From Chloroflexota bacterium (GTDB lineage Bacteria; Chloroflexota; Anaerolineae; JACRMK01), in NCBI GenBank assembly GCA_016200765.1, contig JACQEC010000072.1, positions 1 to 10,723 on the forward strand: DNA of 10,723 bases, in the 5' to 3' direction. Below the pieces are notes generated by a model. It saw only the letters and a program-made list of their open reading frames with translations. It was not told the DNA's origin and did not search any database. Shown here in pieces: positions 1 to 5,975 of this stretch. The first letter of the stretch is position 1. Every line of letters begins with the position of its first letter. The position numbers and the translations under genes were made by a program.

Positions 1-66
1 GTGTTCGCGCAGGGCGGTCAACTCGGCCCGTTGCGGGGCGCTGAGCACCAACGGCTGGGCTTCCAT
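1..66 (-). CDS. 5' end of a leftward gene, possibly a helix-turn-helix/IS630-like transposase (partial)
   Basis: On the minus strand an ATG at 66-64 opens a frame that runs off the left edge after 22 codons (begins MEAQPLVLSAPQRAELTALR). It is preceded by a strong Shine-Dalgarno sequence (GAGGAGGGAGA) directly upstream and by a plausible promoter at 94-122. The segment 'LVLS..QRAEL..LR' resembles the N-terminus of IS630-family transposases and related helix-turn-helix proteins, which often start with 'L.L....R.EL..L'. With only 22 residues this is a resemblance and not an identification. The frame, ribosome binding site and promoter together make a real gene likely; its function is uncertain. 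Confidence 0.5.
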   Translation of the reverse strand, partial: MEAQPLVLSAPQRAELTALREH

Positions 67-93
67 TCTCCCTCCTCAACTCAGAATGGTCTC

Positions 94-122
94 AGTATGC
101 CATCGGTAGATTATTTTGTAAA
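94..122 (-). promoter_or_regulatory. Leftward sigma70-type promoter for the edge gene
   Basis: Read on the minus strand, TTTACA (122-117, five of six matches to TTGACA) is followed by a 17-bp spacer and CATACT (99-94, four of six matches to TATAAT). The -10 lies about 27 bases upstream of the leftward ATG at 66, which fits a short leader containing the ribosome binding site. Confidence 0.5.
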
Positions 123-152
123 AGTGCAAGAAACCGCCTGCTATGAAGAGAA

Positions 153-170
153 AACCCGCTGAAGCGGGTT
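153..170 (-). terminator. Perfect 7-bp hairpin, possible leftward terminator
   Basis: AACCCGC (153-159) and GCGGGTT (164-170) form a perfect stem with a four-base loop. Read leftward, the stem is followed by TTTTCTCTTC counting its last two bases, as in an intrinsic terminator. Read rightward there is no T-run. No leftward gene is visible immediately to its right, so it may be a relic or may insulate the leftward promoter from read-through. Confidence 0.4.
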
Positions 171-384
171 GAGACCGGTTCGCTCAGTGCGCTGCGTGAC
201 GGGCAAGCGGGGATCAGGCCGAAGGGTCGGAGAGGTGAGAGGGTCTGCGCTAAGGGCGAAGCCACGGCCAGCCCCCGATCCAGTCGGGGGCCAGCCATGC
301 GGTTGCCCCACAGCGTGCGGTGTGGCGGTTGCTCCGCCCCGACGAATCTGCGCTATCCCCCGGCGGGGCCGCAACCACCCTGCG
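171..384. other. GC-rich non-coding region with several inverted repeats
   Basis: I see no convincing gene here. Frames that cross it lack ribosome binding sites, and the frame leading into the downstream oxidase has low-complexity Arg/Pro-rich content. The region carries an 8-bp perfect stem (GCCCCCGA at 271-278 with TCGGGGGC at 284-291). It also has a small stem (CCACA 308-312 with TGTGG 321-325). A longer interrupted stem joins GGTTGC/GCCCC (327-340) to GGGGC/GCAACC (365-376). It looks like degenerate palindromic-repeat DNA of the kind scattered between genes in many Chloroflexota. Confidence 0.5.
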
Positions 385-413
385 TTGTCGCGGCGGCGCA
401 CTCGCGCTATAAT
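385..413 (+). promoter_or_regulatory. Strong sigma70-type promoter for the oxidase operon
   Basis: TTGTCG (385-390) is separated by exactly 17 bp from a perfect TATAAT (408-413). Transcription would start near 420, giving a leader of about 28 bases before the ATG at 448, with GAGAGG (435-440) as the ribosome binding site. The promoter also supports starting the oxidase at 448, because any upstream start would lie before the transcription start. Confidence 0.7.
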
Positions 414-447
414 CTCCCTGCATCACCAGTTCACGAGAGGCTTTCCT

Positions 448-1662
448 ATGCCTGTGGGGTCAACCGCAATCCCTCGCTCTGTGATCGTGGTCGGGGCAGG
501 CATCTTTGGCGTAACCGCCGCGCTGGAACTGCGCCGCCGCGGCTATCGCGTCTCGCTGTTCGACCCGGGGCCACTGCCGCACGCTCAAGCCGCCTCCACG
601 GACATCAGCAAGGTCATCCGCATGGATTACGGCGCAGACGATCTGTACCTATCGCTGATGGAAAAGGCGTTTGCTGGTTGGGATGAATGGAATCGGCGAT
701 GGGATGAGCCGCCCTATCACGAAACCGGCTTCCTGTTGTTGGCGCGCCGCGCGATGGCCCCGGGCTCCTTTGAGCATGATAGCTACAGCCTGCTGACCCA
801 ACACGGCCACCGGCCACAACGCGTGAACGCGGATACGCTTCAACAGCGCTTCCCCGCCTGGGCCGCCGGGTGCTACGCCGACGGCTACTTCAACCCGCGC
901 GCCGGATGGGCGGCCAGCGGCAAGGTCGTCCGCCGCCTGACCGATCAGGCGCAGGCCGAAGGGGTTGTTGTGCGCGAGGGGCTGGCCTTTGCGCGCTTGT
1001 TGGAGGAAGGCTCGCGTGTCGCGGGCGTCATCACGCGCGATGGCGAACAGCACCGCGCGAATAACGTCGTGATGGCGGTTGGCGCGTGGACGCCGTCGCT
1101 CCTGCCCCATCTGGGCGACGTGATGTGGGCGACTGGACAGCCGGTGCTCTATTTTCGCCCGGACAACTACGCCGAATTTCAGCCGCCGCGCTTCACCGTC
1201 TGGGCCGCCGACATCGCCAACACCGGCTGGTATGGCTTTCCAGCAATGGCCGACGGCACGCTCAAGATTGCTAACCACGGGCCGGGCCGCCGCGTGCATC
1301 CCGACGAACCGCGCGCGGTGGATGCGGGCACGGAAGCGCATTTCCGCGCGTTCCTGCGCGAGTCGCTCACTGCGCTGGCCGGCGCGCCGCTGATCGCCAG
1401 TCGCCTCTGTCTCTACTGCGATACGTGGGATGGCAACTTTTGGATTGACCGCGACCCCGACCGGCTGGGGCTGGTGGTCGCCGCCGGGGACAGCGGCCAC
1501 GGCTTCAAGTTCGCTCCGGTGCTGGGCGGCCTGATCGCCGACGCGCTGGAGCGCAAACCGAACGCATTTGCGGCGCGCTTCGCGTGGCGGCCGCGCGGCC
1601 CGCTCGCTACCGAAGACGCGCGCTATCACGAGAACGGTCAAGGGGATGTCGCATGGAGATAG
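448..1662 (+). CDS. FAD-dependent amine/amino-acid oxidase, monomeric sarcosine oxidase type (DAO family)
   Basis: The protein has 404 residues, close to the roughly 390 of monomeric sarcosine oxidases. These flavoenzymes oxidise N-alkylated or glycated amino acids with O2, giving an imine product and H2O2. A Rossmann FAD motif GAGIFG (16-21) is followed by the ribose-binding acid D39. By alignment from memory with Bacillus monomeric sarcosine oxidase, C321 in CLYCDT matches the Cys that binds FAD covalently. K273 (LKIANH) matches the O2-activating Lys, Y262 and H277 match active-site residues, and R58 and K354 (GHGFKF) match the pair that holds the substrate carboxylate. The His and Arg near position 50 of the classic enzyme are replaced by T51 and K55 (STDISKVIRMDYG), so the substrate is probably not sarcosine; another N-substituted amino acid or Amadori product is possible. 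The start at 448 has GAGAGG seven bases upstream. The gene overlaps the STAS gene by 10 bases. Confidence 0.85.
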   Translation: MPVGSTAIPRSVIVVGAGIFGVTAALELRRRGYRVSLFDPGPLPHAQAASTDISKVIRMDYGADDLYLSLMEKAFAGWDEWNRRWDEPPYHETGFLLLARRAMAPGSFEHDSYSLLTQHGHRPQRVNADTLQQRFPAWAAGCYADGYFNPRAGWAASGKVVRRLTDQAQAEGVVVREGLAFARLLEEGSRVAGVITRDGEQHRANNVVMAVGAWTPSLLPHLGDVMWATGQPVLYFRPDNYAEFQPPRFTVWAADIANTGWYGFPAMADGTLKIANHGPGRRVHPDEPRAVDAGTEAHFRAFLRESLTALAGAPLIASRLCLYCDTWDGNFWIDRDPDRLGLVVAAGDSGHGFKFAPVLGGLIADALERKPNAFAARFAWRPRGPLATEDARYHENGQGDVAWR

Positions 1663-2057
1663 TCGTCTCGCACGCGCAAAGCCGCGTGCCGGTTGTCGTT
1701 TTTCACGTCAGCGGCAGGCTTGATGCGGCCACGCACGCCCAGTTGGTCCAACAGGCGCGCGCGGCGTATGATGCGGGCATGCGTCATCTGGTCATTGATT
1801 TGAGCGAGTGTTCGTTCATCAGCAGTGCGGCCCTGCAGGCGATCCACAAAATCCTCATCATGTTGCGCACCGCCCCATCAGCCGGGTCCGGTCAGAGCGC
1901 GCGCCGCGCAGCCGGGAAAGGCTCCGGCAAATCGCCCTACCTGAAATTATGTGGCGCGTCGCCGTCTGTGCGAGAAGTGTTGAGCATAGTCGGTTACGAC
2001 GGCTTTATGGATCTGTACCCGTCGCTGGGCGATGCGCTGGGCGCGTTTGACGAGTAA
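1653..2057 (+). CDS. STAS-domain protein (anti-sigma-factor-antagonist-like)
   Basis: This 134-residue cytosolic protein has one STAS domain. Visible features are the N-terminal strands with VSGRLDAATHAQL (19-31), the central strand HLVIDLSECSFISSAAL (45-61), and a C-terminal helix ending ALGAF. In SpoIIAA/RsbV proteins the Ser of the DSSGL/DSTGL loop is phosphorylated by an anti-sigma kinase. Here the loop reads ISSAAL, with S58 the best candidate phosphosite and the following Gly replaced by Ala. Residues 74-94 form a Gly/Ser/Arg/Lys-rich insertion before KSPYLKL, a segment I associate with a Chloroflexota subgroup of STAS proteins. The ATG lies inside the 3' end of the oxidase gene with AAGGGGA six bases upstream, so translation is probably coupled. 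No partner kinase or sigma factor is in the window, so the pathway is unknown. Confidence 0.8.
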   Translation: MEIVVSHAQSRVPVVVFHVSGRLDAATHAQLVQQARAAYDAGMRHLVIDLSECSFISSAALQAIHKILIMLRTAPSAGSGQSARRAAGKGSGKSPYLKLCGASPSVREVLSIVGYDGFMDLYPSLGDALGAFDE

Positions 2058-2104
2058 CGATTCACCAACTTCGGGCGTCTGCTCATGAAACACGGAAGGC
2101 AGCA

Positions 2105-2950
2105 ATGAAATACGGTTTCGTTTTCCCCGGCGGCGAGGCGCGCGCGGCTGTCGAGCTGGCCGAGCAAGCCGAAGCGGCAGGCTGGGACGGGTTCTTTGTG
2201 CCCGACGCGCTTTGGTGGCACGACCCGTGGATAACACTGGCCGCGGTGGCAATGCGCACCGAGCGCCTGCGCATCGGGACAATGATCACGCCCGTCTCGC
2301 GCCGCCGCCCGTGGACGCTGGCAAGCCAGACGGCGACGCTCGACCGGCTGTCCAACGGGCGGGTGATTCTCTCGGTCGGCCTCGGCGCAACAGACTCCGG
2401 CTTTGCCGAATTTGGCGAGGCCACCGACCGCAAGGCCCGCGCGGAATTGCTGGATGAAGGGCTGGACATCATCACCGGCCTGTGGCGCGGGCAGTCCTTC
2501 AACTACAGCGGGAACCATTACACGCTTCGCGAGGTGAAATCGTTCCCGCCGCCCCCGCCGCCGGTGCAGTCGCCGCGCATTCCGATCTGGGTTGTCGGAG
2601 CGTGGCCGCGCCCGAAATCAATGCAGCGCGCCCTGCGCTATGACGGCCTTTTGCCGAACAAGTTAAACGCGGATGGCAAGCACGGGAAACTGACTCCGGC
2701 CGATGTGCGGGCGATGAAGGCCTACATTGAAAATAACCGCACAGAGCCAACGCCGTTTGACATCGTTGTGGAAGGGCGCACTCCGGGCGATCACCCCAAG
2801 AAGGCCATTGCCGAGGCGAGCCGTTGGGCGAAGGCCGGCGCAACCTGGTGGCTGGAGGCGGACTGGTCGGGGGCTGACCTCGACCGCTTGCGCGCGCGCC
2901 TCCGGCACGGGCCGCCCCAGTTGGATGGGGAACCGTTCGCCCGCGAGTGA
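2105..2950 (+). CDS. Luciferase-like (LLM class) flavin-dependent oxidoreductase
   Basis: The protein has 281 residues and the TIM-barrel pattern of the bacterial luciferase family, whose members use reduced FMN or F420 to oxidise or reduce small molecules. Typical landmarks are VELAEQAEAAGWDGFFVPD (16-34), ERLRIGTMITPVSRRRPW (53-70), the family hallmark TLDRLSNGRVILSVGLG (78-94), and the IPIWVVGAWPRP segment after the barrel midpoint. Six consecutive prolines (148-153) precede it, longer than the usual two or three, and might slow ribosomes without EF-P. The start has GGAAGG five bases upstream. The gene follows the STAS gene by 47 bases and its stop lies 41 bases before the lipoprotein start, consistent with one operon. 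Cofactor (FMN or F420) and substrate cannot be read from the sequence. With the upstream amine oxidase it suggests catabolism of an organic nitrogen compound, which is inference. Confidence 0.85.
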   Translation: MKYGFVFPGGEARAAVELAEQAEAAGWDGFFVPDALWWHDPWITLAAVAMRTERLRIGTMITPVSRRRPWTLASQTATLDRLSNGRVILSVGLGATDSGFAEFGEATDRKARAELLDEGLDIITGLWRGQSFNYSGNHYTLREVKSFPPPPPPVQSPRIPIWVVGAWPRPKSMQRALRYDGLLPNKLNADGKHGKLTPADVRAMKAYIENNRTEPTPFDIVVEGRTPGDHPKKAIAEASRWAKAGATWWLEADWSGADLDRLRARLRHGPPQLDGEPFARE

Positions 2951-2991
2951 TGTATTCGTATCAGGGTATCCTCCACGAAAGGGAGTCGGAT

Positions 2992-4215
2992 ATGATACGA
3001 TGCGCTCGCGGACTTGCCGTCTTGGTATGGCTGTCCACCTTAACAGCCTGTGCGGCACTGTCAACACCGGCTGGACAATCAGAATCTTCTCCGGTCCTGA
3101 CCCGGCCTGCTACGGCCGTCGCCGCACAACGCGCTGAAACTATCCCCACGGCGACGGTGAGCGCGGCGGCGACCATGGCTCCCTCCCCCAGCAATAGCGT
3201 GGTAACGGCTATCGCCGGGATGACAGCCAGCCGGGCCGCGCACACCGCCACGCTCCTGCCGGATGGTCAAGTGTTAATCGCGGGCGGCTTTGACGCCGAG
3301 CACGGTCTCTCCAGCGCGGAACTCTTCGACCCCGCGACACGCACGTTCTCACCGACCGGCCCCATGAGTGTAGCGCGTTATTCGCACACGGCTACGCTTC
3401 TCCCCAACGGCAAGGTGCTCATCGCGGGCGGCTACAACGGAGATTACCTGTCCAGCGCGGAACTATACGACCCAGCTGCCCGCCAATTCATCCCTGCCGG
3501 TCAAATGACGGTAGCCCGGCATGACCAACTGGCTGTTCTGCTATCCAGTGGCAAGGTGCTGTTGGTGGGCGGCGTCGGCGTGGGTTATGAGTTCCTTTCC
3601 AGCGCGGAACTGTACGACCCGGCGACCGGCGCTTTCGCCCTAACCGGCAGTATGGCTACGCCCCGCGAGGGGCATATGCTCACGCTTCTCGCAGATGGGC
3701 GGGCGCTGATTACCGGCGGCCATCAAGGCCGCCACTCGGAGATTATCATCCATGCCAGCGCGGAGATATACAATCCGGCGACCGGCGCCTTCACCCCAAC
3801 CGGCAGTATGACCCTCAAGCGACACAAACACGACGCGACACTGCTCTCCAATGGGAAGGTGCTGATTTCCGGCGGCTCGGACGAACGCGACGACCGCGGC
3901 GCCTATCGCAGTGCGGAAACCTATGACCCGCAAACCGGCATATTTACCTGGGCCGGGAATATGACCACAGCCCGTTACAAGCATCAGGGTACGTCGGTCC
4001 TGCTGAAAGACGGCCGCGTACTGCTGATGGGGGGAGCGGCCAGCGCCGAGCTGTACGACCCGGCCACCGGCGTCTTTAACCCGCTCTCTACCGGCACAGG
4101 CGCAATGCGCTTGTTTGCGACCACCACGCTGTTGCCGGATGGCGCGGTATTACTGACGGGCGGTTATGGGCCGAATATCGCGGCGAGCGCGAAGGCCTGG
4201 CTGTTCATACCTTAA
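2992..4215 (+). CDS. Secreted lipoprotein with seven Kelch-type repeats (beta-propeller)
   Basis: The 407-residue protein has a signal peptide with a lipobox LTAC, so C20 is the likely lipidated residue. A Ser/Thr/Ala/Pro-rich linker spans roughly 21-73. Seven repeats of 46-52 residues begin near 76, 124, 171, 220, 272, 323 and 371. Each follows the pattern M(T/S)xxR..HTATLLPDGKVLIAGG...SSAELYDPATGxFxPTG; the last is truncated. The double Gly and the spaced aromatic residues are the Kelch signature, so a seven-bladed propeller on the outer face of the membrane is expected. Such domains bind ligands or carbohydrate, or form the galactose oxidase fold; no catalytic motif is visible. An in-frame ATG at 2947 exists, but the ATG at 2992 has AAAGGGAG at a good distance and gives a proper signal peptide. 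The repeats are also visible in the DNA (CCAGCGCGGAACT recurs), so recent unit duplication is likely. Confidence 0.8.
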   Translation: MIRCARGLAVLVWLSTLTACAALSTPAGQSESSPVLTRPATAVAAQRAETIPTATVSAAATMAPSPSNSVVTAIAGMTASRAAHTATLLPDGQVLIAGGFDAEHGLSSAELFDPATRTFSPTGPMSVARYSHTATLLPNGKVLIAGGYNGDYLSSAELYDPAARQFIPAGQMTVARHDQLAVLLSSGKVLLVGGVGVGYEFLSSAELYDPATGAFALTGSMATPREGHMLTLLADGRALITGGHQGRHSEIIIHASAEIYNPATGAFTPTGSMTLKRHKHDATLLSNGKVLISGGSDERDDRGAYRSAETYDPQTGIFTWAGNMTTARYKHQGTSVLLKDGRVLLMGGAASAELYDPATGVFNPLSTGTGAMRLFATTTLLPDGAVLLTGGYGPNIAASAKAWLFIP

Positions 4216-4264
4216 TCACCGGCGCTGACGTCACACTTGTAACGCTTTCCGCGTTGACCGCTTG

Positions 4265-4293
4265 TTGCAGCCTCCGCAGAGACTGGCTATAAT
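4265..4293 (+). promoter_or_regulatory. Sigma70-type promoter for the ATPase-regulator gene
   Basis: TTGCAG (4265-4270), a 17-bp spacer and a perfect TATAAT (4288-4293) lie in the 282-base gap before the regulator gene. Transcription would start near 4300, leaving a leader of about 200 bases that contains a short possible reading frame. An 8-bp palindrome, TGACGTCA (4226-4233), lies about 32 bp upstream of the -35 and could be an operator half-site, though one such palindrome is weak evidence. Confidence 0.6.
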
Positions 4294-4352
4294 CCTCCCA
4301 TAGCGTTCGATACCCAACCATCTATCGGGCTTGGATGTTCAGAGGCCCGCCT

Positions 4353-4508
4353 ATGTTCTCCCTCCCCGGCTGGACAGTCATGTTCCTGTTCGTGAACATT
4401 GATCGCGGCGCGACGCGAGCGCCGTTTGCCCCTCACTCGCGGCCATGCTCACCAGCGGGTCGCCGCGCCTCTTGGCACCTGCGGGGCGAAGGCAACCATG
4501 GCCCTTGA
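4353..4508 (+). CDS. Possible 51-residue leader peptide overlapping the regulator start
   Basis: An ATG at 4353 with AGAGG seven bases upstream opens a 51-codon frame (begins MFSLPGWTVMFLFVNIDRG) in the leader of the regulator mRNA. It ends with TGA at 4506-4508, overlapping the regulator's ATG at 4498. The first residues are hydrophobic and the rest is basic and low in complexity. The overlap would allow translational coupling. I recognise no family, and in GC-rich DNA a frame this long can arise by chance. Confidence 0.2.
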   Translation: MFSLPGWTVMFLFVNIDRGATRAPFAPHSRPCSPAGRRASWHLRGEGNHGP

Positions 4509-5823
4509 CTCCGCTCTGCTCGGACGCGCCGACGACCTTGAGGTTATCCGCCAGTGCGCGGCGGATGGCCTGTGCTGTTCGGTTGTCGGCGTGAGCAATC
4601 TCGGCAAGTCCACGTTGTTGCGGCACCTGTGCGCGCCCAAAGATGGCCGCGCGGCGGGCACGTTCGTGTATGTGGACTGCAACCAGATGCCCGAACGCAC
4701 GGCGCGCGCCTTCTTCACCGCGACGTGGCACGCGCTGGCAACCGTGCTGGATGCGCCCGCGCGCGCGCTCGACCTGTATGACGCGATGGTCGCCGCGCCC
4801 AGCGATATGCTGGTGGGGCTGCGGTTTGAAGAAGGCATCGCGCTGGCCCTCGACCACGCGCCCAGGCCGCTCGTCCTGTGCTTTGACGAGTTTGACGAAT
4901 CGTACCAGAACCTCCACCCGCAAGCCTTCCTCAACCTGCGCGCCCTGCGCGACCAGCACGGCGCGGCGCTGGTCTATGTCACGGCGACCGACCGCGAGCT
5001 GGCGCCGCTGACGACGACGCGCGAGCAGGGCGAGTTCTACGAACTGATCGTGCCGCGCGTTCACTTCTTGCGCTTCTGGGAACCGTCCCACACCCGCGCC
5101 TATTGCGCCTCGTTTGCCGCGCATGAACAGGTCACCTTTGACGAGACCGATATCGCGTTCATCCAGTCCCAGGCCGATGGGCATCCGGGGCTGGTGCAGG
5201 CGGTCTGCTACGCGCTCGGCGCGGTGACCGGCGCTCCCGTGCGCGATACGGCCCAGAACCGGGTGATCCATCAACTCGTCCAGCAATCGCTGGCGACCGA
5301 CGCGAATGTGCGCGCGGAGTGCGAGAAAATCTGGAACGACCTCGAACCCGACGAGCGCGAAGCGCTTCTGGGCCTTCGGCGCGCCGAAGCCCCGAACGGG
5401 GCGCAGTCTGCCCTGCGCGGTTTGCGCGACAAGTTCATCGTGCGCGAGGGCGATGACGGCCCGCTGATGTTTTCCCGGCTCTTTGACGACTTCGTGCGCC
5501 GCCAGAAGTTCATCCACCAGCCGGCCTCGCGCGGCGTGTATATGGACGTGGACGCGGGCGGGGTGTGGGTGGACGGACAGGCCGTCAACGGCCTGACAGA
5601 TATGGAATATCGCCTCGTGCTCTTCCTCTACGGGCGGCTGGATCGCGTCTGCGACAAGTACGCCATTGTCGAGGCGGTCTGGGGCCAAGCGTACATAGAC
5701 AAGGTGGACGACACGCGCATTGAGAAACTCGTCAGCCGCGTGCGGCAAAAAATCGAGCCCGACCCGGCGCATCCGCGCTACCTGCTTAGCCTGCGCGGGC
5801 GCGGGTATAAGCTGGTCCGGTAG
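4498..5823 (+). CDS. P-loop ATPase fused to a C-terminal OmpR/PhoB-type winged helix (one-component regulator)
   Basis: The 441-residue protein begins with an ATPase module of the AAA/STAND kind. It opens with LLGRADDLEVIR (7-18), typical of the entry to such domains. Walker A is GVSNLGKST (31-39) with K37, and Walker B is PLVLCFDEFDE (124-134) with D130 and E131. A helical middle region ends near residue 340. Residues about 345-441 form an OmpR-type winged helix: the LTDMEYRLVLFLY helix from 366, the VWG turn, the recognition helix DTRIEKLVSRVRQKIE (405-420) and the wing RGRGYKL near the C-terminus. There is no receiver domain or phosphoacceptor Asp, so regulation is more likely by nucleotide state or ligand than by a histidine kinase. 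GAAGG lies five bases before the ATG at 4498; an in-frame TTG at 4399 adds only low-complexity residues. The PspA-like gene starts 152 bases downstream behind repeats suited to this DNA-binding domain. Confidence 0.85.
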   Translation: MALDSALLGRADDLEVIRQCAADGLCCSVVGVSNLGKSTLLRHLCAPKDGRAAGTFVYVDCNQMPERTARAFFTATWHALATVLDAPARALDLYDAMVAAPSDMLVGLRFEEGIALALDHAPRPLVLCFDEFDESYQNLHPQAFLNLRALRDQHGAALVYVTATDRELAPLTTTREQGEFYELIVPRVHFLRFWEPSHTRAYCASFAAHEQVTFDETDIAFIQSQADGHPGLVQAVCYALGAVTGAPVRDTAQNRVIHQLVQQSLATDANVRAECEKIWNDLEPDEREALLGLRRAEAPNGAQSALRGLRDKFIVREGDDGPLMFSRLFDDFVRRQKFIHQPASRGVYMDVDAGGVWVDGQAVNGLTDMEYRLVLFLYGRLDRVCDKYAIVEAVWGQAYIDKVDDTRIEKLVSRVRQKIEPDPAHPRYLLSLRGRGYKLVR

Positions 5824-5861
5824 CCCAATCACCCACTATACGATTTATTCCCCTACATCGT

Positions 5862-5888
5862 GAGCCTGACGAACGAACCGTCAGCCTC
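5862..5888. repeat. Inverted repeat in the regulator-PspA intergenic region
   Basis: GAGcCTGACG (5862-5871) and CGTCAGcCTC (5879-5888) form arms matching at nine of ten positions around a seven-base loop. It lies 38 bases after the regulator stop codon. There is no T-run after it, so it may be a weak terminator for the regulator gene or an operator. Its right arm includes one of the phased TCAG repeats. Confidence 0.55.
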
Positions 5889-5917
5889 TTAAGCCTGAAT
5901 TGTCAGCCAGTTGTCAG
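5878..5917 (+). promoter_or_regulatory. Phased TGTCAG direct repeats, candidate OmpR/PhoB-type operator
   Basis: Three heptamers lie on one strand: CCGTCAG (5878-5884), TTGTCAG (5900-5906) and TTGTCAG (5911-5917). Their starts are spaced 22 and 11 bp, about two turns and one turn of the helix. The last two units resemble the E. coli pho box (two TGTCA-containing 7-mers separated by 4 bp). OmpR/PhoB-family winged helices bind such tandem repeats, and a gene for one lies just upstream. The array ends about 21 bp before a possible -10, where an activator would contact RNA polymerase. Binding is inference. Confidence 0.45.
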
Positions 5918-5938
5918 GATTCTCGCCGCAGAATGTGC

Positions 5939-5944
5939 TACTAT
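5939..5944 (+). promoter_or_regulatory. Possible -10 element for the PspA-like gene
   Basis: TACTAT (5939-5944) matches TATAAT at four of six positions. At the optimal 17-bp distance there is no recognisable -35, which would suit an activator-dependent promoter using the upstream repeats. Transcription would start near 5951, about 25 bases before the ATG. Confidence 0.35.
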
Positions 5945-5975
5945 CACGCCAGATTCCCAAACACAGGAGGATATG

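Noticed and set aside
169..447. In-frame upstream extension of the oxidase gene (93 extra residues)
   Set aside because: The extension is Arg/Pro-rich low-complexity sequence, crosses hairpins, has no ribosome binding site, and lies upstream of the transcription start predicted from the promoter at 385-413. The ATG at 448 is followed shortly by the FAD Rossmann motif as expected.
649..1641. Long antisense open frame across the oxidase gene
   Set aside because: It mirrors the sense gene's codon structure in GC-rich DNA, has no ribosome binding site and resembles no family.
2947..2991. ATG at 2947 as start of the Kelch lipoprotein, overlapping the previous stop codon
   Set aside because: It adds 15 residues before an otherwise well-formed lipoprotein signal peptide and lacks a good ribosome binding site, whereas 2992 has AAAGGGAG upstream.
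4399..4497. TTG start for the ATPase-regulator giving 33 extra residues
   Set aside because: The extra residues are basic low-complexity sequence; the ATG at 4498 has a better ribosome binding site and is followed directly by the typical ATPase entry motif.
4378..5832. Long antisense open frame across the ATPase-regulator gene
   Set aside because: The sense strand has intact Walker motifs and a winged helix; the antisense translation is Arg/His/Ala-rich with no domain.
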